A stretch of DNA of 64,000 nucleotides, taken from NCBI RefSeq assembly GCF_963674565.1, contig NZ_OY771430.1:496001-560000 (forward strand), read 5' to 3'. Both the position numbers and the translations under genes were made by a program. This document shows positions 46,084-53,768 of this stretch, in pieces. Numbering within the stretch: the stretch's first letter is position 1; each line of letters starts with the position of its first letter. Source of the stretch: an uncultured Carboxylicivirga sp. (GTDB taxonomy: Bacteria; Bacteroidota; Bacteroidia; Bacteroidales; Marinilabiliaceae). The notes beneath the pieces are model-generated. The model was not told the origin of the DNA. It saw only the letters and a program-made list of their open reading frames with translations, and did no database searches.

Positions 46084-46326
46084 ATGAAAGATAAGATTAA
46101 AGAATTTATTGCTGAGACTACATTTACGGATGTTAACTCGTTTAATGATGATACGATGATATTTGATGAAGGAATTTTCGATTCAATGGGATTGCTGGGA
46201 TTGATTAATTTTCTGGAGTCAGAATTTGGAATAGTGACAGATGATACAGAGTTGCAAGAAGAGAATTTTGGAAGTGTAGAGCGGATTGCGGATTTTGTGG
46301 GACGTAAAATGTCTCTTGCCAGTTAA
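46084..46326 (+). CDS. Acyl carrier protein
   Basis: An 80-residue carrier protein with phosphopantetheine site IFDSMGLLGLINFLESEFGI (Ser34). Acidic helix I starts MKDKIKEFIAETTF and helix IV ends VERIADFVGRK. It leads a separate module with asparagine synthase, NadE-like enzyme and AMP-forming ligase, and would hold the acyl group activated by the ligase at 49444. A strong intrinsic terminator follows 18 bases after the stop, so it may be made in excess of the enzymes downstream. Confidence 0.85.
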   Translation: MKDKIKEFIAETTFTDVNSFNDDTMIFDEGIFDSMGLLGLINFLESEFGIVTDDTELQEENFGSVERIADFVGRKMSLAS

Positions 46327-46344
46327 ATCATCGTGAAAGATATC

Positions 46345-46379
46345 AAAAATGGGTTAGTGCATGGACTAACTCATTTTTT
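46345..46379 (+). terminator. Intrinsic terminator/attenuator between acp and asnB
   Basis: Arms aaaaatgggttagt (46345-46358) and actaactcattttt (46365-46378) pair over 14 bases with one G-U pair and a 6-base loop; the core is followed by TTTTTT. This is the clearest Rho-independent terminator in the window. The next gene starts 19 bases later, so some transcripts must read through or a start lies inside. Confidence 0.75.
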
Positions 46380-46397
46380 ATTCAAATCAACCAATCT

Positions 46398-48371
46398 ATG
46401 TGTGGAATTGCCGGATTTATAAATTATACTTCAAACCAAGACCTCAATGAGTATGAGATTTTAATAAATCGAATGCTCAACAGGATCAATCATCGTGGTC
46501 CGGATGAGATGGGGCTTTATCTGTCTGATCGATGTACGATGGGTAACGTACGTTTGAGTATTGTTGATTTAAAAAGTGGTCAGCAACCATTAAGCAACGA
46601 AGATGGCAATTTATGGATAGCCTATAATGGTGAGGTTTTTAATTATATTGAACTTCGGGAGCAACTTAAGCAAAAAGGGCATCAGTTTAAAACAAATTGC
46701 GATACTGAGGTTGTGCTTCATATGTATGAAGAATATGGAGAATCATGCATGAAGCAATTAAATGGGCAGTTTGCTTTTGCTATTTGGGATGAGAAGAAAG
46801 AAGAGTTATTTATGGCTCGTGACAGGGTGGGTATTCGTCCTTTGTTTTATAATCTTCTGGAAGATAGTTTTGTATTTGCATCAGAAATTAAATCACTATT
46901 TGAATATCCGGGTATTGATCGTTCAATATCATTAAAAGGATTAAAACAGACATTTACTTTCTGGACAACCATTTCTCCGTATACAGTTTTTGAAGGTATA
47001 CATGAATTACCTCCTGGGCATACTCTTTTATATTCAAAAGGAAAAACAGAAATCAAAAGATACTGGCAATTAGATTTTTATCAGAAAAAATTTCATGGAA
47101 GTATAAATGATGCTGTGGATGAGTTTGAAGCTCTTTTTAAAGATTCAGTTGATTTACGCTTGAGAGCAGATGTTCCGGTAGCAGCTTATTTAAGCGGAGG
47201 ATTGGATTCAAGTGTAACCACTTCCTTTATCAAGCAAGTACAGCCTGATAATCTTAATACATTCTCCATTGGATTTCAGGATGGTACATTTGATGAATCT
47301 TCCTATCAAAAAGAAGTATCGGATTATTTTAAAACCAGGCATCATTTTATCTCAACCAATGATTCAGATATAACTGATTTATTGGAAAGAGCCATATGGC
47401 ATTCGGAAGCTCCATTATTCCGGACTTCCCCTATTCCAATGATGAAATTATCAGGTTTGGTTCGGGAAAGTGATATTAAGGTTGTTATTACAGGTGAAGG
47501 AGCAGATGAGAATTTGGGTGGATATAATATCTTTAAAGAAGCTGTTGTAAGGCAATTTTGGGCAAAGTATCCGGATTCTAAATACAGATCGTTACTCTTA
47601 AAAAAACTTTATCCATATATACCACAGTTACGAGATGCATCTCCTTCAATGCTTAAATTGTTCTTCGGTTATAAACTGAAGGAGACAGATTCACCTGTTT
47701 ATTCTCATTTATTGAGATGGAAAAATGGTACAAACCTGAGTACTCATTTTTCGGAAGGTTTGAAAAGTGTTATCAATGAATATGATCCTGTAAAAGAGTA
47801 TTCAGAAAGTATTGTGGAGAGAGTATCAAGTTATAGTACTTTGGAAAAAGCTCAGTATATTGAGTCAACAGTTTTCATGTCGGGATATTTGCTTTCTTCA
47901 CAGGGCGACAGGGTATCAATGGCAAATTCTGTTGAAGGTCGGTATCCGTTCCTGGATCATCGGATAATTGAGTTTTGTGCTGCTTTACCGGATGATTTTA
48001 AATTGAAAGGTTTGAATGAGAAATACCTTGTAAAAAAGATGATGCAAGGCAGACTACCGGAATCAATTGTTAAAAGACCCAAACAGGCCTATCGTGCTCC
48101 TGTTGCAAGTGCAATAATGACACACGGAAAAGAATTAATAGATAAATATCTTAATCCGTCTTCTATACTGGAGTCAGGATTATTCAATCCGAATACTGTT
48201 GCATCTTTATTAATCAAACTTAATAAAGGTGGTTTGATTACTGAGGTTGATAACATGGCATTGATTGGTATTTTGTCGACTCAGATTTTATATAACCAAT
48301 ATATCAAAAACTATCAGCCCTTGGATGAAACCAGGTTAATCAAGGGAGTTGTACGTAATAGCAAACTTTAA
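46398..48371 (+). CDS. asnB: Asparagine synthase (glutamine-hydrolysing), second copy
   Basis: The protein of 657 residues starts MCGIAGF (Cys2 nucleophile), has NHRGPDE at 31-37, YNGEVFNY at 76-83, the PP-loop SGGLDSS at 266-272 and GEGADENLGGY at 366-376. The C-terminal part contains QGDRVSMANSVEGRYPFLDH, as in asparagine synthetases. It is not closely related to the copy at 8887. In a module with an ACP and an AMP-forming ligase, as in exosortase-type polysaccharide loci that carry an amidotransferase with an AMP-ligase and carrier protein, it probably amidates a glycan or carrier-bound acid. Free asparagine production is possible but less likely. Confidence 0.85.
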   Translation: MCGIAGFINYTSNQDLNEYEILINRMLNRINHRGPDEMGLYLSDRCTMGNVRLSIVDLKSGQQPLSNEDGNLWIAYNGEVFNYIELREQLKQKGHQFKTNCDTEVVLHMYEEYGESCMKQLNGQFAFAIWDEKKEELFMARDRVGIRPLFYNLLEDSFVFASEIKSLFEYPGIDRSISLKGLKQTFTFWTTISPYTVFEGIHELPPGHTLLYSKGKTEIKRYWQLDFYQKKFHGSINDAVDEFEALFKDSVDLRLRADVPVAAYLSGGLDSSVTTSFIKQVQPDNLNTFSIGFQDGTFDESSYQKEVSDYFKTRHHFISTNDSDITDLLERAIWHSEAPLFRTSPIPMMKLSGLVRESDIKVVITGEGADENLGGYNIFKEAVVRQFWAKYPDSKYRSLLLKKLYPYIPQLRDASPSMLKLFFGYKLKETDSPVYSHLLRWKNGTNLSTHFSEGLKSVINEYDPVKEYSESIVERVSSYSTLEKAQYIESTVFMSGYLLSSQGDRVSMANSVEGRYPFLDHRIIEFCAALPDDFKLKGLNEKYLVKKMMQGRLPESIVKRPKQAYRAPVASAIMTHGKELIDKYLNPSSILESGLFNPNTVASLLIKLNKGGLITEVDNMALIGILSTQILYNQYIKNYQPLDETRLIKGVVRNSKL

Positions 48372-48382
48372 ACTCATATACA

Positions 48383-49366
48383 ATGAAAGAAAAATTCTCA
48401 AGAGATATAATTAAGCTTAAAGATATTGATAAAACAATCAATGATATTTGTTCTAAACTGAAGCAGGATGTTCATCAGGTATTAAAAAGAAGAGGTGGCG
48501 TGATTGGTGTTAGTGGTGGGATTGATTCTTCAGTAACTTTAGCTTTAGCGACTAAGGCTTTTGGATCTGAAAATTTATTGGGAGTGATGTTGCCTGAGAA
48601 AGACTCAAGTCCTGATAGCAAGGATTTTGCACAGAAACTGACTTCTAAATTCGGAGTAAAGGTAATTGAGGAAAATATCAGTGGTGCCTTGGATGGTTTT
48701 AAATGTTACCAAAGAAGGGATGAAGCTGTAAAAAGGGTTATTCCTGAGTTTAATCCATTAACGGATAAGATGAAGATTGTTATTCCTGAAGAATTGATCA
48801 GAAAAAATCTTCCACCTGTATTTCATGTTACTGTTATTTTTTCCGATGGCTCTCAAAAAAGTGAACGCCTGCCAATGAATGAATACTTACAGATAGTAGC
48901 TGCTTCAAACTTTAAGCAACGAAGCAGAATGTCGATGTTGTATTATCATGCCGAGGCATTGCATTATGCTGTTATAGGTACACCTAATAAACATGAGGTG
49001 GAACAAGGTTTCTTTGTGAAATATGGTGATGGTGGTGCGGATGTTATGCCGATAGGTAATCTTTTTAAAACTCAGGTTTATGAAATTGCCCGTTATTTAG
49101 GTGTTCCGCAGGAAATTATTGATCGTACTCCAACAACTGATACCTATTCTGCTGAGCAAACCCAGGAAGAATTCTTTTACCAAATGCCATTTGAAGATAT
49201 GGATTTGTTATGGTATGGTTGGGAAAACGGATATACAGCATCAGAAGTGGCTCCTGAAATGAATCTATCAGAAGAAGCTGTAATAAAGATATTTAAGAAT
49301 TTCGAGCGTAAGAAAAAGACAACTGATTATTTACGTCGTCCGCCTATACATGATTATCCATGTTAA
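48383..49366 (+). CDS. NadE-like ATP pyrophosphatase (NAD synthase family)
   Basis: The 327-residue protein has the NAD synthase fold marks: IGVSGGIDSSVTLALATKAFG (PP-loop at 44-50), the later KQRSRMSMLYYHAEALHY and GTPNKHEVEQGFFVKYGDGGADVMPIGNLFKTQVYEIARYL. It is longer than ammonia-dependent NadE (about 270) owing to an extra 50 residues around RRDEAVKRVIPEFNPL and FSDGSQKSERLPMNE. It lies 11 bases after asnB, with a ligase gene behind. A dedicated amidating enzyme for the module is more likely than housekeeping NAD synthesis; a decision needs activity data or a genome-wide nadE search. Confidence 0.75.
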   Translation: MKEKFSRDIIKLKDIDKTINDICSKLKQDVHQVLKRRGGVIGVSGGIDSSVTLALATKAFGSENLLGVMLPEKDSSPDSKDFAQKLTSKFGVKVIEENISGALDGFKCYQRRDEAVKRVIPEFNPLTDKMKIVIPEELIRKNLPPVFHVTVIFSDGSQKSERLPMNEYLQIVAASNFKQRSRMSMLYYHAEALHYAVIGTPNKHEVEQGFFVKYGDGGADVMPIGNLFKTQVYEIARYLGVPQEIIDRTPTTDTYSAEQTQEEFFYQMPFEDMDLLWYGWENGYTASEVAPEMNLSEEAVIKIFKNFERKKKTTDYLRRPPIHDYPC

Positions 49367-49443
49367 AAAATTAATAAAATGGGATTAGCCTACATGATCT
49401 ATGAAACTTTTGCCTTTAGACTTTAAACTTTTAGCTTGTTTTA

Positions 49444-50904
49444 ATGAATTGTGTTGATTATTTACTTTCGGAACATACCGGTAATAGAGAATTATTTGTT
49501 TTGGGAAGGTCTGAAGAGCTTAGTTTTTCTGACCTTACTAAGTCAGTTCTTATTCTATCAAACTGGTTGAAAGAGAATATTGGAGCAGATAAAAAAATTC
49601 TCTTATTATCCCCGAATAGCTCTTTCTTTATTATAAGTTACTTAGCCATAATGAAGTCGGGTAATGTGGTGGTGCCATTAAATCCGGCTATAGAGGCTGA
49701 TCAATACCATTACATAAAAAGTATATGTGAGACAGATCATGTTTTTATGGTAAAGCAGGTTTGTAAAAGACTAAAACTGGATGATAATTTTATTTGGGGT
49801 GAAGAGTTTATAAATTCAATTGCTTCGTTGGAAATTGACCAGAACTGGACTGAAGAGCCAATTGATGAGAATAAGTTAGCTCAGATAATTTTTACTTCAG
49901 GATCGACTTCTTTGCCTAAAGGAGTGATGTTGTCACACAAAAATTTAATTGCCAACACAAAATCAATTATTAGCTATCTGCAACTTGAGGAAAGAGATAT
50001 AATGGAGGTTGTTCTGCCATTTTATTATTGCTATGGCCTATCTTTATTGCATACTCATCTTAAGGTTGGAGGTAAGATAGTTTTGAATAATACATTTATC
50101 TTTATAGGTTCTGTATTAAGTGATCTGGAGAAATATAAATGTACTGGTTTTGCAGGTGTTCCAAGCCATTTTCAAATTCTTTTACGAAAATCTGATTCGT
50201 TTAAAAATACTTCATTTCCGGAATTAAGATATGTAACTCAGGCTGGAGGTAAATTACATACAACTTTTATTAAGGAGTTCAGGGATTCAAAACCTGAAAC
50301 CATGTTTTATGTAATGTATGGACAGACAGAAGCTACTGCACGACTTTCATTTCTTCCCCCTGATTTATTAGATAGTAAATCAGGATCTTTGGGAAAAGGT
50401 ATTCCCTTTGTAGAATTAAAAGTTGTAGATGATAACGGTGTAGAGGTGAAACCCGGTGTTGTTGGAGAAATTATTGCCAAAGGGGATAATGTAATGCTGG
50501 GGTATTATATGGATGAAGATGAGACCAATACTGCAATTATAAATGGATGGTTACACACAGGTGATTTAGCTACTGTTGATGAAGAGGGTTTTATTTATCA
50601 TGCTGCCCGTAAGAAGGAGATTATTAAAGTTGGAGGTCGAAGAGTCAGCCCGAAAGAAATAGAAGAGGTGATTGTTGGCATGGCTGGTGTTATTGATTGC
50701 ACTGTCGAGGCGGTTAAAGATGAATTTTTAGGGGAAGGAATTAAGGCTGTTGTTGTGTTGAATAAAGAATATAAATATATCACGGTTAATGATATTAAAG
50801 AACATTGTGCCTCAAAATTAACAGCCTATAAGGTGCCGGGTATCATTGAATTCAATGATAATGTTGATGTAAATGCTGCCGGTAAAAAAGTTAAGAAGTT
50901 ATAG
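49444..50904 (+). CDS. AMP-forming acyl ligase (class I adenylate-forming)
   Basis: The 486-residue enzyme has IIFTSGSTSLPKGVMLSH at about 148-165 (ATP loop), VMYGQTEATAR (A5), GWLHTGDLATVDEEGFIYH (A7), RKKEIIKVGGRRVSPKEIEE (A8) and a C-terminal AAGKKVKKL giving the acyl-transfer Lys. Together with the ACP at 46084 it should activate a carboxylic acid and load it onto the carrier. It resembles acyl-CoA ligases more than the amino-acid adenylating pair at 19030/21488, lacking their FDLTFD motif. The 77-base gap upstream is low-complexity and codes for nothing visible. Confidence 0.85.
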   Translation: MNCVDYLLSEHTGNRELFVLGRSEELSFSDLTKSVLILSNWLKENIGADKKILLLSPNSSFFIISYLAIMKSGNVVVPLNPAIEADQYHYIKSICETDHVFMVKQVCKRLKLDDNFIWGEEFINSIASLEIDQNWTEEPIDENKLAQIIFTSGSTSLPKGVMLSHKNLIANTKSIISYLQLEERDIMEVVLPFYYCYGLSLLHTHLKVGGKIVLNNTFIFIGSVLSDLEKYKCTGFAGVPSHFQILLRKSDSFKNTSFPELRYVTQAGGKLHTTFIKEFRDSKPETMFYVMYGQTEATARLSFLPPDLLDSKSGSLGKGIPFVELKVVDDNGVEVKPGVVGEIIAKGDNVMLGYYMDEDETNTAIINGWLHTGDLATVDEEGFIYHAARKKEIIKVGGRRVSPKEIEEVIVGMAGVIDCTVEAVKDEFLGEGIKAVVVLNKEYKYITVNDIKEHCASKLTAYKVPGIIEFNDNVDVNAAGKKVKKL

Positions 50905-50990
50905 GTTTCATCAAACATTCCTAAGATATTATCAATTAATTATTACTTAATCCTTTATATTTGAGTATAATTGGATAAATATTTGAGGAG

Positions 50991-51971
50991 ATGGCATCAG
51001 GTGGGGCTTCTAAATATAAAAACTCAACTAAAAGAATCGAGAATCGATATCGTTGGAGTAGTTTACATGATTTAATCAAAAGTCATGGAGAAGAAGTCTA
51101 TTCTTTTATAACCGAAAATGCCTCATTAACTCAGGAAAAAGTACTTGTAAGAAAATTAAATCAGCCAACATCAATCCTGTCTGAATCAGGATTGAATGTA
51201 TTGGTGGATTTCAATTCTTTATCATTTGAATATGGTCAGAGTTATTTATACCAGCTAAACTATTTACTTAAGGATGGTGGTATTTTATTTTGTAACGTTG
51301 ATCAATCATCAAAGAAATTAATAGAATTTAAGCCTAGTAAGTCTAAATCTAAGGCAGAAGTAATGGGGCGTCTTGTAAATGCAGGATTTTCCATTATTGA
51401 TTTTAGAAATATTAATGGTTCGTTGCATCTCTGCGTAATGAAGATTGATTTGCCTAAATCTGAACCTGGAGGTTCTGATAGGTTAATTATACCAATGACG
51501 CGTATTGGAAAAGATGGTAAAGAGCTTAAGGTTTTCAAGATAAGAACGATGTATCCGTATTCAGAGTATCTTCAGGAATATGTGGTTGGGATGAATGGTT
51601 ATAATGATAAAGGAAAACCAAAGAATGATTTTCGATTGACAAAGTTGGGGAGGTTTGTACGTAAATACTGGATTGATGAATTACCTCAGTTGTATAACCT
51701 TATTAAAGGAGAATTAGCCATAGTAGGTGTTAGACCATTAAGTAAGGCACGATTTATGGAATTACCAGATGATGTCCGGACTATGAGAGTGACTTATAAA
51801 CCGGGTTGTGTACCACCATATGTTGCATTAAATATGCCCGATAGTCAGGGGAATATTGAAGCGGAAAGAATCTATTTTAAAGAAAAGGAAAAGTATCCTC
51901 ACTGGATTGATATAAAGTACTTTTTTATGGCTTTATTTAATGTGCTTTCAGGTAGGATTCATAGTTCATAG
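50991..51971 (+). CDS. Sugar transferase (PGT domain) lacking its membrane helix, with methyltransferase-like N-part
   Basis: Residues about 150-326 match the monotopic phosphoglycosyl transferase family: TRIGKDGKELKVFKIRTM, LTKLGRFVRKYWIDELPQLYNLIKGELAIVGVRPLSKAR with the catalytic Asp-Glu in IDELPQ. The usual N-terminal re-entrant membrane helix is missing. Instead about 150 residues resemble the end of a class I methyltransferase fold (LNYLLKDGGILFCNVDQ, MGRLVNAGFSIIDFRNIN), without a visible SAM-binding loop. The family normally needs the helix to reach undecaprenyl phosphate, so this protein may act with another partner or on another acceptor. It is the last gene of the module. Confidence 0.7.
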   Translation: MASGGASKYKNSTKRIENRYRWSSLHDLIKSHGEEVYSFITENASLTQEKVLVRKLNQPTSILSESGLNVLVDFNSLSFEYGQSYLYQLNYLLKDGGILFCNVDQSSKKLIEFKPSKSKSKAEVMGRLVNAGFSIIDFRNINGSLHLCVMKIDLPKSEPGGSDRLIIPMTRIGKDGKELKVFKIRTMYPYSEYLQEYVVGMNGYNDKGKPKNDFRLTKLGRFVRKYWIDELPQLYNLIKGELAIVGVRPLSKARFMELPDDVRTMRVTYKPGCVPPYVALNMPDSQGNIEAERIYFKEKEKYPHWIDIKYFFMALFNVLSGRIHSS

Positions 51972-52145
51972 ATGTGCTAAAATCTTCAGTTTATTTCCTT
52001 GTAAATCAGTTAGTTTTTATTTCGAACTCAGGTTAGTAGGAAATTTGTAATTACTACTTAATGTATATAATATCACTTGAAATGATGTAATTCAATTATT
52101 TACAACAAGATTATCGCCTTCTGACTAAAAGCGAATTAATTAATG

Positions 52146-52376
52146 TTAGAATATACTACCTCTTTTCCAATATCCTTCCTTTAGAGATATAATAAACAAT
52201 ACCAATATAATTAAAACTAATAGTATATCTGAAATCAGATCATTAAAAACAATTGCATCAAAGCCAATGAAGCTAGGTATAAATAAGATTACTTTCAAAA
52301 TGAAAATTCTTATCCCATAACCTGCAAATATTATTAGAAGTAGTTTGAATAGTTTTCTAATTATTATCTGTTGCAT
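52146..52376 (-). CDS. Small two-helix membrane protein
   Basis: The 76-residue predicted protein has two hydrophobic segments (LFKLLLIIFAGYGIRIFILKVILFIPSF region and ILLVLIILVLFIISL) and basic ends. It lies 39 bases after the CPBP protease gene at the end of the peptide-export operon, where small immunity-like membrane proteins are often found. No family was recognised. It could be an immunity or accessory protein, or a chance open frame; the weak ribosome binding site keeps confidence low. Confidence 0.4.
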   Translation of the reverse strand: MQQIIIRKLFKLLLIIFAGYGIRIFILKVILFIPSFIGFDAIVFNDLISDILLVLIILVLFIISLKEGYWKRGSIF

Positions 52377-52415
52377 AAACTTTTTTATAAATTATACATC
52401 TAGAGAAATGATAGT

Positions 52416-53186
52416 TTACTTTTTTAGACTGGATTGTCTGTTAAAAGAATAAATTAGGTAACTTAATACAATAGTTAATAAAATAATTTGAGGTATTTCA
52501 AAAGATTCACCCCAATTATTATATTTTATTTTAATATAGAAGATGTCATTAAAAATAAAATATGAAAAATCCCATCCTAAATGAAAAGCTATTGCAGGAA
52601 ATATTGAGCGGTAAATAAATGTTAACATACCTAATATTAGACCTGCTATCATAGCTGTTAGAAATGGCAGGATGCTATCATATTGTATATGACTAAAGGC
52701 AAATATTAAAGATGATAAAAGAAGAGATATGTTATTGTTGCTTATCGTTTTAATATGTAAACCTATTACACCTCTATACATTGTTTCTTCGCAAATAGAA
52801 ATTATCAAAGCTAAAATCAAATAAAAAGGAATGGTTTTATATTCAAAATTATACTCTTTTTTGAAACCTATTATTTCTAAATGAAAGCTGATAAATACAA
52901 TAAAAACGAATAAAGTGCTAATTAATATAAAGTATTTAAGAAATAATAATAATTGTCTTTTAGTAATTCTAAAATATTTCAAATAAATATGTAAGATCTT
53001 TAAATGTAGAAAAGTAAAAATTATTACACCAATAAACTCAAAGCTTTTAGAAATTAGGAGTACAACATATTGATTTGTTATGTTTATAGCATATTTTGCA
53101 AGAATATAACCTATCCCACCGATTATTGATGCCCAAATAATTAATTGGATTAGGTACAGTATCAAGTCTAGAATTTTTTTTGACAT
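52416..53186 (-). CDS. CPBP family intramembrane metalloprotease (CAAX/bacteriocin-processing type)
   Basis: The 256-residue protein has about seven membrane segments and the three CPBP motifs: EETMYR at 133-138 (EExxxR), FAFSH at 162-166 (FxxxH) and HLGWD at 202-206 (HxxxN/D). Members cleave peptides in the membrane, and in bacteriocin operons serve in processing or immunity. It follows two double-glycine peptide genes in the same operon, so a job on those peptides (self-immunity, further cleavage) is likely. A hairpin lies between it and the peptide gene. Confidence 0.8.
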   Translation of the reverse strand: MSKKILDLILYLIQLIIWASIIGGIGYILAKYAINITNQYVVLLISKSFEFIGVIIFTFLHLKILHIYLKYFRITKRQLLLFLKYFILISTLFVFIVFISFHLEIIGFKKEYNFEYKTIPFYLILALIISICEETMYRGVIGLHIKTISNNNISLLLSSLIFAFSHIQYDSILPFLTAMIAGLILGMLTFIYRSIFPAIAFHLGWDFSYFIFNDIFYIKIKYNNWGESFEIPQIILLTIVLSYLIYSFNRQSSLKK

Positions 53187-53215
53187 TTGATTCTATATAT
53201 TGCATATTTTTGAAT

Positions 53216-53248
53216 AGGGTAGCATTAAATATAAAGTAATACTACCCT
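53216..53248 (-). terminator. Hairpin between peptide B and CPBP gene
   Basis: On the transcript strand, a 12-base stem (53237-53248 with 53216-53227) pairs fully with one G-U; the loop has 9 bases. It begins 20 bases after the stop codon of the 59-residue peptide. The tail is ATTCAAAAAT without a long U-run, so it may be a partial terminator or a mRNA stability end that sets higher peptide than protease expression. Confidence 0.45.
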
Positions 53249-53267
53249 TTATCAGTCTAAATGATTT

Positions 53268-53447
53268 TTACTTTTGAGTTGAGATCACAGCTTCTGCCCC
53301 GGCAAACATGCCACTATTGAAATCATCAGGATTGTCAATTGCATCAATTATTGCAGAAATTAGTATGCCAACTAAAATATTACCACCATTAATTACAGAT
53401 AATTCAGTTTTATTTAACTGCTGTATTTCAATTGTGTCTTTCATCAT
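53268..53447 (-). CDS. Double-glycine leader peptide B (59 residues)
   Basis: This small - strand open frame, read by hand, encodes 59 residues: leader of 22 residues starting MMKDTIEIQQ and ending LNKTELSVINGG, then a 37-residue core beginning NILVGILISAII and ending GAEAVISTQK. The leader matches the LSxxELxxIxGG consensus cut by C39 peptidases. The core begins hydrophobic and then is Gly/Asp/Asn-rich, and lacks Cys, unlike lantibiotics. It starts 16 bases after the stop of peptide A. Two ATGs (53447 and 53444) are adjacent. Export by the C39 exporter at 54144 is likely; activity (toxin, signal) is not known. Confidence 0.8.
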   Translation of the reverse strand: MMKDTIEIQQLNKTELSVINGGNILVGILISAIIDAIDNPDDFNSGMFAGAEAVISTQK

Positions 53448-53463
53448 ATTTATATTTTAAATA

Positions 53464-53649
53464 TTAACGTAAAGGACTGTAATATGGGTTGTCAGTTAGC
53501 GTATAATAATAGTTGCCGTCAACATATGCAACAGCCATCGCTCCACCAACTATAGCTCCTAATATCTCTGCAAGAATACCTCCTCCATCAGTTTTCTGCA
53601 TTTCCATAGTATTCAATTCCTGAACACCTAACTCATTTAAATTCTTCAT
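53464..53649 (-). CDS. Double-glycine leader peptide A (61 residues)
   Basis: The peptide starts at ATG 53649: leader of 23 residues, MKNLNELGVQEL to MQKTDGG, and a 38-residue core starting GILAEILGAIVGGAMAVAY and ending NPYYSPLR. The GG cleavage site, the acidic leader and the GxxxG-like hydrophobic core are typical of class II bacteriocin-like or signalling peptides. An in-frame upstream start at 53727 exists but would put a structured segment inside the gene and lacks leader character, so 53649 is preferred. It is first of the two peptides and probably cut by the C39 peptidase at 54144. Confidence 0.85.
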   Translation of the reverse strand: MKNLNELGVQELNTMEMQKTDGGGILAEILGAIVGGAMAVAYVDGNYYYTLTDNPYYSPLR

Positions 53650-53651
53650 TA

Positions 53652-53743
53652 CACAAAATTTTAAGTTAATAAAATGTTTAATTTTGTGCCGACTACGGTC
53701 AGCATCCCGGTGAAGTGAAAGTTGCAAGCTTATTCATCGGGAT
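53652..53743 (-). promoter_or_regulatory. Structured leader with three consecutive stem-loops before the peptides
   Basis: Reading toward the peptide A start: arms atcccggtgaa / ttcatcgggat (53704-53714 and 53733-53743, one G-T), a small stem gccgac / gtcagc with a 4-base loop (53688-53703), and arms cacaaaatt / aattttgtg (53652-53660 and 53680-53688). The last one ends 2 bases before the ATG and would cover the start region. This may act as an attenuator or translation switch for the peptides, separating them from the regulator and exporter genes upstream. No family match is known to me. Confidence 0.5.
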
Positions 53744-53768
53744 TGTTTGTAACGCTACATTAACAATA

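Noticed and set aside
48383..49366. Housekeeping NAD synthase
   Set aside because: The fold fits, but the position between an ACP/AsnB pair and an AMP-ligase and the extra 50 residues make a dedicated role more likely; kept as NadE-like without gene symbol.
53650..53727. Upstream in-frame extension of peptide A to 87 residues
   Set aside because: The extension is basic, lies over the three stem-loops and disagrees with the leader length of double-glycine peptides; ATG 53649 gives a standard leader.
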